A program made the translations under genes and the position numbers. A stretch of DNA of 22,467 nt from a virus, in IMG/VR virus record IMGVR_UViG_3300020213_000121, positions 1 to 22,467 of that record. One strand, written 5' to 3'. The notes below the pieces were generated by a model. The model saw only the letters and a program-made list of their open reading frames with translations. It did no database searches and was not told the DNA's origin. Of the stretch, positions 15,637 through 21,415 are shown piece after piece (within the stretch, counting starts at the first letter, position 1; each line of letters begins with the position of its first letter).

Positions 15637-17232
15637 TCAAAAGCCTGTCGGCTTAACTGCGAAGATTCTTGGTCGGTCTCTATACATTTTAATCATTTGA
15701 ATGGCTACGAATCCCCCAAACAAGGCATCATCAAATTTTCCGTCGGCGTGCTCCCTCTTTCCGTTTTCCTTTTTAACGAAAGTCTTCATTTCACCTAACG
15801 TTATCCGACTGTTGATTTTCGAGTGGGATTCTTCAAAAAGCTTTATAAAATCATCTATCATAACGTCCCGGCTTTTTGAATCAGTCCGCCACCCTAACTT
15901 CTTAGTCCGCCTAGTGGTGCGTTCGTCTATTGTGGTTGTAAAGTAGTAATGATCATAAATCTTAGATAATTCAAGTATAAAACTAAGCATATTGTTTTCA
16001 ACGCCGATATACGCCCCATTAAAGAAGTTACAAACCCTTGCGGCAATTTCCGCCCCCTCATCAGGTCTAATTTTCCCGTAATATTGCGCCACCTGTTCGA
16101 TGCCGTCTTTATCCCAAATATCGATATCGGTTGAGTCTGCGCCATTGCCATCTGAAGGATCAACACCAACAACGTATTTCTTCCCGGGGCTTGGTAGTTT
16201 CCAGAAGACAAAACCGAGCTTGTTTAAAGAGATGAACTCTTCGTAAATTTCCGGTCGGTTTTCCTTAACCCACTGATTGGGTATTGGGTTTCTAGGCTTA
16301 ATAGAATCCACTAACTCGGCATCAAAGATATTGCCGGCACCAGATTGAAAAGCTTGCAATTTGGTTGCCGGGTATTCTTGAAAAAACAATTGCAATCCGG
16401 ATAGCCCTAAGTGTGATTTGCTTGAATCCGCGGATAATTCCCGGATTTTCCAACGTCGCCACAATAACTGCCCATCACTTAATTTATAAAGTGCCTTATC
16501 CCTTGATTCGTCACCATAAAGCAATTTGTCATCTGGTGTTGGAATGGGTAAAGTGCCTGGTAACGTATATTCCGGATTTTCCCACCAAGCGTAAAAATAG
16601 GTTTTATAATCCATCTCACCAATTCTGTCCTTTGGGATTGCATCGAATAATTGATAAAAGTCATAAAAATGATTAAAACCATGGCCGGTGGTTTCTTCAC
16701 TGATCCGGCCGGTTAGGGGCACCGCTTGTTTTGTTGCTGCATTTAATGCTTGCCTGTCCTTAATCCAAGCCGACTCGGTAATATGTAAGTTGTGAACCGT
16801 GCCACCCCTAACATCAATGGTTACAAAGATTGACGAATCAAGCGCTGCCCCGTCAAATCGGGTCGTAAAGTCGTATCTGTATTTTGTATTAGTTTTCGTT
16901 TTTGGCTGAAGTTGGGCGGGTAGGTTCTCGAAAGCGCGTTCAACAATTTGGAAGTATTCCGGCAGTTTTTTGGCTTCATGCGCCACAATGGCAGAAACGT
17001 TACCAGACACCCAAAGTGATTCGTCGAGTAGATCAATCGCGTACAAGGTCGTCATTCCGAATTGTCGGGCTTTTAGAATAGCGCTATAGCGTTGACCGCC
17101 CCGCTCTTGAATATGTCGAAGTTGAATTAAATTAGGAACAAAAGTAACGATGTCCCCGCTTTTAGTCCTTATTTTGTACAGGTGTGTTAACCGCCACGCC
17201 TTGTCCTGCAATCGTGGATCCAAGTTTTTCAT
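15637..17232 (-). CDS. terL: Terminase large subunit
   Basis: 531 residues, the usual size. LTHLYKI (15-21) and FVPNLIQLRHIQ (31-42) lead to the ATPase P-loop KARQFGMTT (54-62), a Walker A variant typical of TerL. The Walker B strand LHITESAWI (149-157) carries Glu153, and ISEETTG (177-183) is the coupling motif. The C-terminal nuclease has VVGVDPSDGNG (354-364, Asp358), GVEN (410-413, Glu412) and FDDALFGG (500-507). All key residues are present, so it should pump DNA into the procapsid and cut it. The start overlaps the small-subunit gene by 71 nt, but the N-terminal motifs need this start. Confidence 0.96.
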   Translation of the reverse strand: MKNLDPRLQDKAWRLTHLYKIRTKSGDIVTFVPNLIQLRHIQERGGQRYSAILKARQFGMTTLYAIDLLDESLWVSGNVSAIVAHEAKKLPEYFQIVERAFENLPAQLQPKTKTNTKYRYDFTTRFDGAALDSSIFVTIDVRGGTVHNLHITESAWIKDRQALNAATKQAVPLTGRISEETTGHGFNHFYDFYQLFDAIPKDRIGEMDYKTYFYAWWENPEYTLPGTLPIPTPDDKLLYGDESRDKALYKLSDGQLLWRRWKIRELSADSSKSHLGLSGLQLFFQEYPATKLQAFQSGAGNIFDAELVDSIKPRNPIPNQWVKENRPEIYEEFISLNKLGFVFWKLPSPGKKYVVGVDPSDGNGADSTDIDIWDKDGIEQVAQYYGKIRPDEGAEIAARVCNFFNGAYIGVENNMLSFILELSKIYDHYYFTTTIDERTTRRTKKLGWRTDSKSRDVMIDDFIKLFEESHSKINSRITLGEMKTFVKKENGKREHADGKFDDALFGGFVAIQMIKMYRDRPRIFAVKPTGF

Positions 17233-17659
17233 AGTTTGTTCTAGGCTTATCTAAGTTATCAAGCATAACACCGACGGATTCGGGGTCAACTTGTGCCGTT
17301 TCAAATCGATTAACAAAAAATGGTTGAGCGCTTCGGTGTTTCTCGCTGAAGTGCTTCATGGTATCAATCTCTTCCCTTGTAAGCGTTAAATCTAGTTTTT
17401 GCTTGGCAATTATCCGCATAATCTCCTTATAAAAGAACTCATTCACTAATTCACCCGGTAATTTTCGCCAATTATTTATTTTTTCGGAAAACCAATCGCC
17501 TCGCTTGTACTTTACATAAATGGTGTCTTTGTGTTGATACAAGTCGGCTTTCTCTACAGCGTATCCGATTGTATTACCCGCTTTTAAGAACGGCTCTAAG
17601 TCCCTAAGCCAAGTTTCAAACGTCGCTTCCGTCGTTGGTGGTCTGCCGTTATTGTCCAT
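17162..17659 (-). CDS. Terminase small subunit (probable)
   Basis: 165 residues directly upstream of terL. The start MDNNGRPPTTEATFETWLRD followed by KAGNTIGYAVEKADLYQHKD (27-46) is a 'GRP' arm plus a helix-turn-helix of the kind that small terminases use to recognise the packaging site. The middle is helical and charged and would form the ring; the tail after about 140 is flexible. It overlaps the terL start by 71 nt, an unusually long overlap in which one DNA stretch codes both the TerS tail and the TerL head. AGGAAGG upstream is the ribosome site. The assignment rests on position and the N-terminal domain. Confidence 0.75.
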   Translation of the reverse strand: MDNNGRPPTTEATFETWLRDLEPFLKAGNTIGYAVEKADLYQHKDTIYVKYKRGDWFSEKINNWRKLPGELVNEFFYKEIMRIIAKQKLDLTLTREEIDTMKHFSEKHRSAQPFFVNRFETAQVDPESVGVMLDNLDKPRTNYEKLGSTIAGQGVAVNTPVQNKD

Positions 17660-17861
17660 TTTCGTTTTCCTTCCTGTAAAGAAGTACCATTGTTATTGAA
17701 GTATCCCCATCTTTATCCTTTTTTGAGACACCGGAAGCCGACACTTTTAAATCAAGAAAATCTTCGGTTACTAATCCTTTTTGATCCATGAATTCGTTAA
17801 TGTCCTTTTCGATTTTCGCCGGATCGTTCCCAGTGAATATTTTAATCTTTAATCTACGCAT
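17649..17861 (-). CDS. Hypothetical small protein
   Basis: 70 residues. The order is a strand (RLKIKIFTGND), a helix (IEKDINEFMDQKG), then two strands (LDLKVSASGV and TSITMVLLYRK), a compact alpha/beta plan also found in small uncharacterised bacterial and phage proteins; I cannot name the family. It overlaps the small terminase by 11 nt, so it is in the same operon. A perfect TATAAT lies exactly 6 nt before its ATG and no Shine-Dalgarno site is visible. Confidence 0.65.
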   Translation of the reverse strand: MRRLKIKIFTGNDPAKIEKDINEFMDQKGLVTEDFLDLKVSASGVSKKDKDGDTSITMVLLYRKENENGQ

Positions 17862-17867
17862 ATTTCT

Positions 17868-17896
17868 ATTATAGCCTTAATGGCTTTTACTCTGTA
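17868..17896 (-). promoter_or_regulatory. Probable leaderless promoter
   Basis: On the minus strand a perfect TATAAT (17868-17873) is followed by AGAAAT and the ATG at 17861. The -35 position (17891-17896, TACAGA) is poor, so strength is uncertain. It would drive the terminase and portal genes. Confidence 0.5.
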
Positions 17897-18048
17897 ATAC
17901 CGTAATATTTATTACAACGAACTGGAAAATCAATCGGGCTGTAATCGGCGCAGGAGTTTTGACCGAATCCGGTAACAATAAGAAGTCCTGGTAGTAAAAC
18001 CCCGAAACAGATTGCAATGGCTAGTATTAGTAGATTTTTTTTAAACAT
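17887..18048 (-). CDS. Small membrane or exported protein (53 residues)
   Basis: 53 residues starting MFKKNLLILAIAICFGVLLP, a Lys-led hydrophobic segment running to about residue 27 that is a signal peptide or membrane helix. A short polar end follows (GFGQNSCADYSPID and on), with two Cys at about residues 34 and 44 that could form a disulfide outside the cytoplasm. Its ATG shares one base with the TAA of the upstream gene (TAATG), a typical coupled start, which supports it as real despite its length. Function unknown; small membrane proteins next to packaging genes have no fixed role. Confidence 0.6.
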   Translation of the reverse strand: MFKKNLLILAIAICFGVLLPGLLIVTGFGQNSCADYSPIDFPVRCNKYYGITE

Positions 18049-18347
18049 TAGTGTCTTTTTGGATAGAATAAATCAGGTGGGGGCGTTAGCTCTTGGCCTT
18101 CCGGCTCAATGCCCATTTGCTCCATTATGGTTTGAGTTTCCACAACTACCGCCTCGAAAATAACTTCCTTAAACCCTTTGTCCGCGAAAGCATTAACTAC
18201 CATCGCTTTGACATACCTTTTGTCTTCCGGGTACATCGTAATCTCTATTTTACCGTCGGCCGTTTGAATGACCGTTAATAGCGCAGTTGGCAATGGTTTT
18301 TTATTTGCTAATAAATCGGCTGTCGTTGCTTTGGGGTGTTTATCCAT
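18048..18347 (-). CDS. Hypothetical protein
   Basis: 99 residues. The middle, ALLTVIQTADGKIEITMYPE followed by DKRYVKAMVVNAFADKGFKE, suggests an alpha/beta fold; the C-terminus is Pro-rich (ELTPPPDLFYPKRH). No motif that I recognise. The start overlaps the previous gene by 8 nt and the end overlaps the next by 1 nt, so the three are one transcript. It belongs to the early part of the packaging operon. Confidence 0.65.
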   Translation of the reverse strand: MDKHPKATTADLLANKKPLPTALLTVIQTADGKIEITMYPEDKRYVKAMVVNAFADKGFKEVIFEAVVVETQTIMEQMGIEPEGQELTPPPDLFYPKRH

Positions 18348-18570
18348 GATTTGGCTTATTAAATACTGGCTCGTTGTTTTTGAGGATTCCTTCTATCTCT
18401 TCTTCAATTTCCCTTAACGACTTAACTATTGCCATGTTGCCATTGGAAGCCTCAAGCCCCAAAGCGATGCCGGATAAGCAACCTTGAATATAAGCAAGCT
18501 TTGACCAATCAGTAACAAGTAAGTGCCCGTGTGGATTCTTTGTCGTGGGTTTCCCTATATCTGTCGACAT
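18340..18570 (-). CDS. Hypothetical protein, first gene of the head operon
   Basis: 76 residues from the ATG at 18568-18570 (MSTDIGKPTTKNPHGHLLVT). An ATG 14 codons upstream is open in frame but would add a Phe/Tyr/Leu stretch (MPIVFVLYLFYICF) that is a translation of AT-rich direct repeats, so I reject it. The body is mostly helical (LAYIQGCLSGIALGLEASNG, then MAIVKSLREIEEEIEGILKN). No known motif. The start has no Shine-Dalgarno site and lies 6 nt after a TATATT box, so it may open a leaderless operon that runs through the terminase genes. Confidence 0.6.
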   Translation of the reverse strand: MSTDIGKPTTKNPHGHLLVTDWSKLAYIQGCLSGIALGLEASNGNMAIVKSLREIEEEIEGILKNNEPVFNKPNHG

Positions 18571-18601
18571 AAAACAAATATAAAACAAATATAAAACAAA
18601 A
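18571..18601. repeat. 11-nt AT-rich direct repeats
   Basis: On the plus strand AAAACAAATAT occurs at 18571-18581 and 18582-18592, and a partial third copy follows at 18593-18601. They fill the space just before the first gene of the head operon and could bind a regulator. Confidence 0.75.
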
Positions 18602-18605
18602 ACAA
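18577..18605 (-). promoter_or_regulatory. Candidate leaderless promoter built of direct repeats
   Basis: On the minus strand TTGTTT (18600-18605, 3/6), a 17-bp spacer and TATATT (18577-18582, 5/6), then TGTTTT and the ATG at 18570. The boxes lie in 11-nt direct repeats, so a chance match is more likely here than elsewhere. Confidence 0.4.
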
Positions 18606-18807
18606 TAGGCAAAATTTAACAATTCTATAGTGATTTTTGTATAAAAGCACCCACTCCCCCACTATGGGTTTTTTATAGAAAAAAATATTTACGCACCAAA
18701 TTCCTCGAAAACGCCTTTTTTAGGCAGGGGAGGGGAGTGCCATGTCGCTTTTTGTTGAGTTTTCACGATCCTTTTCACGGGAGTAATTAAGTTACCCAAA
18801 AAGGTAC

Positions 18808-18841
18808 AAAAAAAGCCCAGTGAGCACACTAAGCCTTTTTT
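18808..18841 (-). terminator. Rho-independent terminator
   Basis: On the minus strand AAAAAAGGCTTAGTG (18827-18841) pairs with CACTGGGCTTTTTTT (18808-18822) across a 4-nt loop (TGCT), with two G-T pairs in the stem. It ends in seven T. It would stop transcription from the replication-side genes before the head operon. The A-run on the other side makes it a possible two-way terminator. Confidence 0.85.
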
Positions 18842-18925
18842 GAAAACAGGAACTGACAAATGAATAACCTGCCCGATTATTCGCTTGTAATTAATGATTA
18901 CGCTTTTTAGTTGAGTTTGTCAATA

Positions 18926-18953
18926 TTCCGGGGGCTGCATTTGTCCCCCGGAA
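18926..18953 (-). other. GC-rich hairpin just after a stop codon
   Basis: TTCCGGGGG (18926-18934) and CCCCCGGAA (18945-18953) form a perfect 9-bp stem with a 10-nt loop, starting 11 nt after the stop of the acidic-protein gene. It lacks a T-run on the minus strand (ATATTGAC follows), so it is not a classical terminator. It may protect the mRNA end or act as a protein-binding site. Confidence 0.7.
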
Positions 18954-18964
18954 CGCGTCTTTAT

Positions 18965-19525
18965 TTAGTTCGACTGATTTAAGTCGCTTTCCGCGGCTTT
19001 ATTGCTTTGCGGATTGTCATTGTTAAGGTCATTTTCGTTTTCCTCGGCTTTAGCTTGGTCGTCCATAGCTTGGGCGTTGGCATTCTCGGCTTCGATTTGG
19101 TTTTGACCAATCACGTTCGATGGATCTTGTGCCACTTCGGCCGCTTCATTATTAACCGGTTCGTCAATCTCAACTTCTTGAGGTGCGTTAGTGCCGTCCG
19201 GATTAACTTCATTCATTGGGGCATTGCTTGCGTCATCTGAGGCGGCCACTGTCCCATTAGTATTTGCGTTCTGATCCGGGGCTTCGGCTTTAAAAAGGGT
19301 TGAGCCATCGCCTAGCTCTTCGTCGTCTAAAACAGAATTACGATTTTCAGCGTTTCGATTTTCAGGCAAATCAGCACTGGGGGTTTTTAAGCCCTCGGCC
19401 GGATCTGTCCCAACTACATTGGCATCAAGTCTTACTTTCCGGACAGTCGGGTTGTTAGCGTCAACCCCGGGGGTTGCGTGGCTTGGATCTATCGAGAAAG
19501 CATCATTGTTATTTGTATCGTTCAT
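18965..19525 (-). CDS. Highly acidic disordered protein
   Basis: 186 residues made almost only of Asn, Asp, Glu, Ala, Ser, Pro and Gln, with no Trp, Tyr or Cys that I can see and only two Phe. It is predicted to be wholly disordered and very acidic. It starts MNDTNNNDAFSIDPSHATPG and ends in an Asn/Glu/Asp-rich tail. A strong ribosome site (GGAGGTG) ends about 8 nt before the ATG, so it should be well expressed. Acidic phage proteins can be DNA mimics that block host nucleases or repressors, or internal or scaffold-like proteins. DNA mimics are usually folded, so I cannot choose. The gene lies alone, between a zinc-ribbon gene and a terminator region. Confidence 0.75.
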   Translation of the reverse strand: MNDTNNNDAFSIDPSHATPGVDANNPTVRKVRLDANVVGTDPAEGLKTPSADLPENRNAENRNSVLDDEELGDGSTLFKAEAPDQNANTNGTVAASDDASNAPMNEVNPDGTNAPQEVEIDEPVNNEAAEVAQDPSNVIGQNQIEAENANAQAMDDQAKAEENENDLNNDNPQSNKAAESDLNQSN

Positions 19526-19574
19526 TATATATTCACCTCCTTCCTACTCAACAGCTTGATAAGATTAAGTAAGT

Positions 19575-19775
19575 TCATTTAATAGGGTCGCCATAACTGG
19601 CGCTTTTGCGCAACCTCCGGCATTTTATGCACCGGCGGGGTTTAGAGTACTTGTCAAACTTCTTTTTGGCAACCATTTCATGGAAAAATGATTGTTCTTT
19701 CGCTGTATAGGTAAAGTCATTGCCACAATCTTGGCATTTAAGAACTTCGTCTTGATATTGAGTATCTTGATCCAT
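19575..19775 (-). CDS. Zinc-ribbon protein (zf-trcl-like)
   Basis: 66 residues. LKCQDCGNDFTYTAKEQSFF (12-31) has Cys14 and Cys17 and the 'DCG-x-x-F-x-F/Y-T-x-x-EQ-x-F' pattern. PRRCIKCRRLRK (46-57) has Cys49 and Cys52. This matches the probable zinc-ribbon family that occurs as a small stand-alone protein in many bacteria and phages, possibly binding nucleic acid; its function is not established. No Shine-Dalgarno site is seen. A promoter (TTGACA, 18 bp, TAATAT) lies about 25 nt upstream. Confidence 0.8.
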   Translation of the reverse strand: MDQDTQYQDEVLKCQDCGNDFTYTAKEQSFFHEMVAKKKFDKYSKPRRCIKCRRLRKSASYGDPIK

Positions 19776-19800
19776 GTTTTGGTTTGGTATTTGTTTATTA

Positions 19801-19830
19801 ATATTAAGTTTAAAACGCCTTAAGTGTCAA
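19801..19830 (-). promoter_or_regulatory. Promoter of the zinc-ribbon gene
   Basis: On the minus strand a perfect TTGACA (19825-19830), an 18-bp spacer and TAATAT (19801-19806, 4/6). The expected leader is about 20 nt, A-rich and without a Shine-Dalgarno site. The -35 box overlaps the stop codon of the 26-residue peptide gene. Confidence 0.5.
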
Positions 19831-19907
19831 TATCCCCCAACAAATCCGGTCGCCCAAAATATTGCAAAAGTAAGGATCGCAAATAGAATAGCCTCTTTTC
19901 TGGTCAT
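19827..19907 (-). CDS. 26-residue single-helix membrane peptide
   Basis: The ATG at 19905-19907 overlaps the TGA of the nuclease frame as ATGA. The product is MTRKEAILFAILTFAIFWAT followed by GFVGGY: a short basic start and one membrane-spanning helix. The overlap and the composition support translation, but at this length chance cannot be excluded. Its stop lies in the -35 box of the next gene. Function unknown. Confidence 0.45.
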   Translation of the reverse strand: MTRKEAILFAILTFAIFWATGFVGGY

Positions 19908-20346
19908 TTCTTCAAAAGATTACCACCAAACCGATCATAAAGCTTGTTTTGCTCGAAATACTCGTGAATTTCAGCGCCTAACGTCAGAATCCAATTTTCG
20001 GCGTCCTCTAAAACGTTATCTGTCAACCAAACCGCGGACATGTCGAATTTATTGATGTACTGGTCGTAATGGTAGATTTCCGCCCGGTCAACATAAATGT
20101 TACTTCTCGTAGCTAAAACCGCATAAACCCCCGTTTGCTTTGAACTGGCGTAAGCCTCGCTTGATTGTTTCCCAGTCTTAAATTCGTAAATAATAGGCGC
20201 GTCGATGCAATCAATTTTGCCAACCAACTCAATCCAATCCGCAAGTTGAATAACTTTTTTAACTTCCGCGAATGGGCGGATAAGCTTTTTTGATCCAATT
20301 CTTTATTCCAGTCTTCGTGGAACTGCCGACCGTTAGTTCTTTCAGT
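19904..20346 (-). pseudogene. Remnant of a PD-(D/E)XK (RecB/Cas4-like) nuclease, truncated and frameshifted
   Basis: From the alternative start at 20227 a frame encodes VGKIDCIDAPIIYEFKTGKQ, the D...E-x-K active site of the PD-(D/E)XK nuclease superfamily, followed by a helical C-terminal part ending EYFEQNKLYDRFGGNLLKK. The same frame reads back to a stop at 20303-20305 and includes RPFAEVKKVIQLADWIEL. The expected preceding piece, NGRQFHEDWNKELDQK with the family's G...FHE motif, is in a second frame. The switch falls at a run of six A (20286-20291), where one more A would restore the frame. No N-terminal part ('S-x-S...CP') or start codon exists upstream; NinG sequence is there instead. 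So there are two lesions. A single-base sequencing error could explain one of them. Confidence 0.7.
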
Positions 20347-20672
20347 TCAGCATCTTTCAGTTTGATAACTGTCTTAAACAATCTTCTTAGAGAATTGAAC
20401 TGATCCAGCCCGAACTTCTCAATGTACCAGGTGAAATATGGGTACTGATCTCTAATGTGTCGGTAGTTACAGCCCCAACATTGGGTGTGAACATTACCAG
20501 CTTCGGTTAGATCCCATCTGGTATTCAAACCTCTTTTGCTAAAGATATGTCCGGCTCCTAATTTGGTTGTTGAACCACAAGTCACACATTCAGGCTCTAT
20601 CTCTCGAATCCTGAGACTGATTAACTTATCTAGTTTTTCTGTTAATTTCTTTCTCTCTGTTTTCTTTTTCAT
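20259..20672 (-). CDS. NinG/Rap-type recombination nuclease
   Basis: 137 residues. ECVTCGSTTKLGAGHIFSKR (28-47) and NVHTQCWGCNYRH (60-72) carry Cys29, Cys32, His42, His62, Cys65 and Cys68 in the pattern of lambda NinG (Rap), an HNH-like nuclease that resolves recombination intermediates. A basic N-terminal helix precedes it. A strong ribosome site (AGGAGGAG) sits about 7 nt before the ATG. Only residues 1 to about 113 (up to DAELKEL) look like NinG; the last 25 are the nuclease remnant read in a different frame, so the natural C-terminus has been replaced. The zinc site is complete, so it may still work. Confidence 0.82.
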   Translation of the reverse strand: MKKKTERKKLTEKLDKLISLRIREIEPECVTCGSTTKLGAGHIFSKRGLNTRWDLTEAGNVHTQCWGCNYRHIRDQYPYFTWYIEKFGLDQFNSLRRLFKTVIKLKDAELKELTVGSSTKTGIKNWIKKAYPPIRGS

Positions 20673-20673
20673 A

Positions 20674-20880
20674 TTATTTCTCCTCCTGAAGTGATTTTAT
20701 GTACTCCTCGTAAAGGCTTAATTCTTCGATCTTCTTCAAGTTCTCTCTGGTAATCAGATAGAGACCTTTACAGTCTTCACACTCATACATAAGTTCGTTC
20801 CTAAATTCTTTTATTAACTCGTAACGATGATACCCAGCCTGACAACCTAACCTTCTCCATAGTGATGGTTCTTTTTTCAT
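20674..20880 (-). CDS. Hypothetical small protein with CxxC
   Basis: 68 residues from the ATG at 20878-20880 (MKKEPSLWRRLGCQAGYHRY). A GTG three codons upstream is less likely since it would lie within the previous gene. One Cys is near residue 13, and a CEDC pair near residue 37 with a preceding GYHRY suggest a small zinc-binding knuckle. The C-terminus is helical and acidic. The start follows the previous stop by 1 nt. No family recognised. Confidence 0.6.
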   Translation of the reverse strand: MKKEPSLWRRLGCQAGYHRYELIKEFRNELMYECEDCKGLYLITRENLKKIEELSLYEEYIKSLQEEK

Positions 20881-20881
20881 A

Positions 20882-21160
20882 TTATTCACTTTCTTTCTCT
20901 GTTAATGGTTTGTCTAGTGAGGCGAGGACATTTTTGTATGCTTCTGTTTCACCTTTAACAAACTCATTATGTAAAGGATAATCATTTATTTTTTCTAGCT
21001 TTTTACCTATCTCCCCCACCACTCTCTCCCTCTCCTCTGCTACTGCTCTTGCTTTTACCTCTCTCAACTTCTCCTCAAACCAGATCTCTACTTCTTCAGG
21101 ATTGTTCCAATCACGTCTTTGCTTGAGTTCAGTCATTATGTTTTCAATTAAGTCTGCCAT
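20882..21160 (-). CDS. Hypothetical helical protein
   Basis: 92 residues, almost all charged helix (EEVEIWFEEKLREVKARAVA and on), probably a coiled coil. I do not recognise it. The ribosome site region AAAGGACTAACT directly before the ATG is identical to that of the gene upstream (21163-21384), which suggests a duplicated or standard leader. It lies 2 nt after that gene. Its role may be in early phage metabolism, going by position next to NinG. Confidence 0.6.
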   Translation of the reverse strand: MADLIENIMTELKQRRDWNNPEEVEIWFEEKLREVKARAVAEERERVVGEIGKKLEKINDYPLHNEFVKGETEAYKNVLASLDKPLTEKESE

Positions 21161-21162
21161 AG

Positions 21163-21384
21163 TTAGTCCTTTTGGGTTAGATTCTTTATTTCTGTATCGA
21201 TCTGCTTAATGAGAGAAAATGCAGACATTGTTCTACCGCCATCACGCCTTACTAATCCCCTTTTTTCTTCCTCATCACGTTCTTGTTCTGATTTGTTGAA
21301 TACCTGAATACTTAAACGAATCATTTGTAATTTAACGATTAGCCCCCTCGCTCCCTCTGCTACTGCAAATTCTTTTCTTTTCAT
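21163..21384 (-). CDS. Hypothetical small helical protein
   Basis: 73 residues, basic at the start (MKRKEFAVAEGARGLIVKLQ) and highly charged in the middle (EQERDEEEKRGLVRRDGG). Helices predominate and no motif is visible. AAAGGACTAACT abuts the ATG. It is followed at 2 nt by the next helical protein, so the two are cotranscribed. Confidence 0.55.
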   Translation of the reverse strand: MKRKEFAVAEGARGLIVKLQMIRLSIQVFNKSEQERDEEEKRGLVRRDGGRTMSAFSLIKQIDTEIKNLTQKD

Positions 21385-21415
21385 AGTTAGTCCTTTATTA
21401 TTTCTTTTTTTATCA

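Larger units (their letters stand above)
18571..18964. other. Non-coding stretch between modules
   Basis: About 390 nt with no supported gene on either strand. It holds the AT-rich repeats and promoter near its left end, a T-tailed terminator at 18808-18841 and a GC-rich hairpin at 18926-18953. A TTGACA (18918-18923, minus strand) follows that hairpin but its -10 partner is weak (AATCAT at 18-bp spacing). A weaker hairpin (ACCCA with TGGGT) lies near 18646-18670. It is the longest gap in the window and lies a few genes upstream of the terminase genes, so a packaging (cos/pac) site is possible but not shown. Confidence 0.7.

Noticed and set aside
18571-18612. Upstream ATG adding MPIVFVLYLFYICF to the 76-residue gene
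   Set aside because: The extension is a translation of AT-rich direct repeats, with no ribosome site, and overlaps the candidate promoter.
20285-20295. Programmed -1 frameshift at the A-run (A AAA AAG)
   Set aside because: The classical heptamer is in the zero frame of the nuclease C-terminal part and not of its N-terminal part, so slippage would not join the two pieces in the usual way. A lost A or a sequencing indel is simpler.
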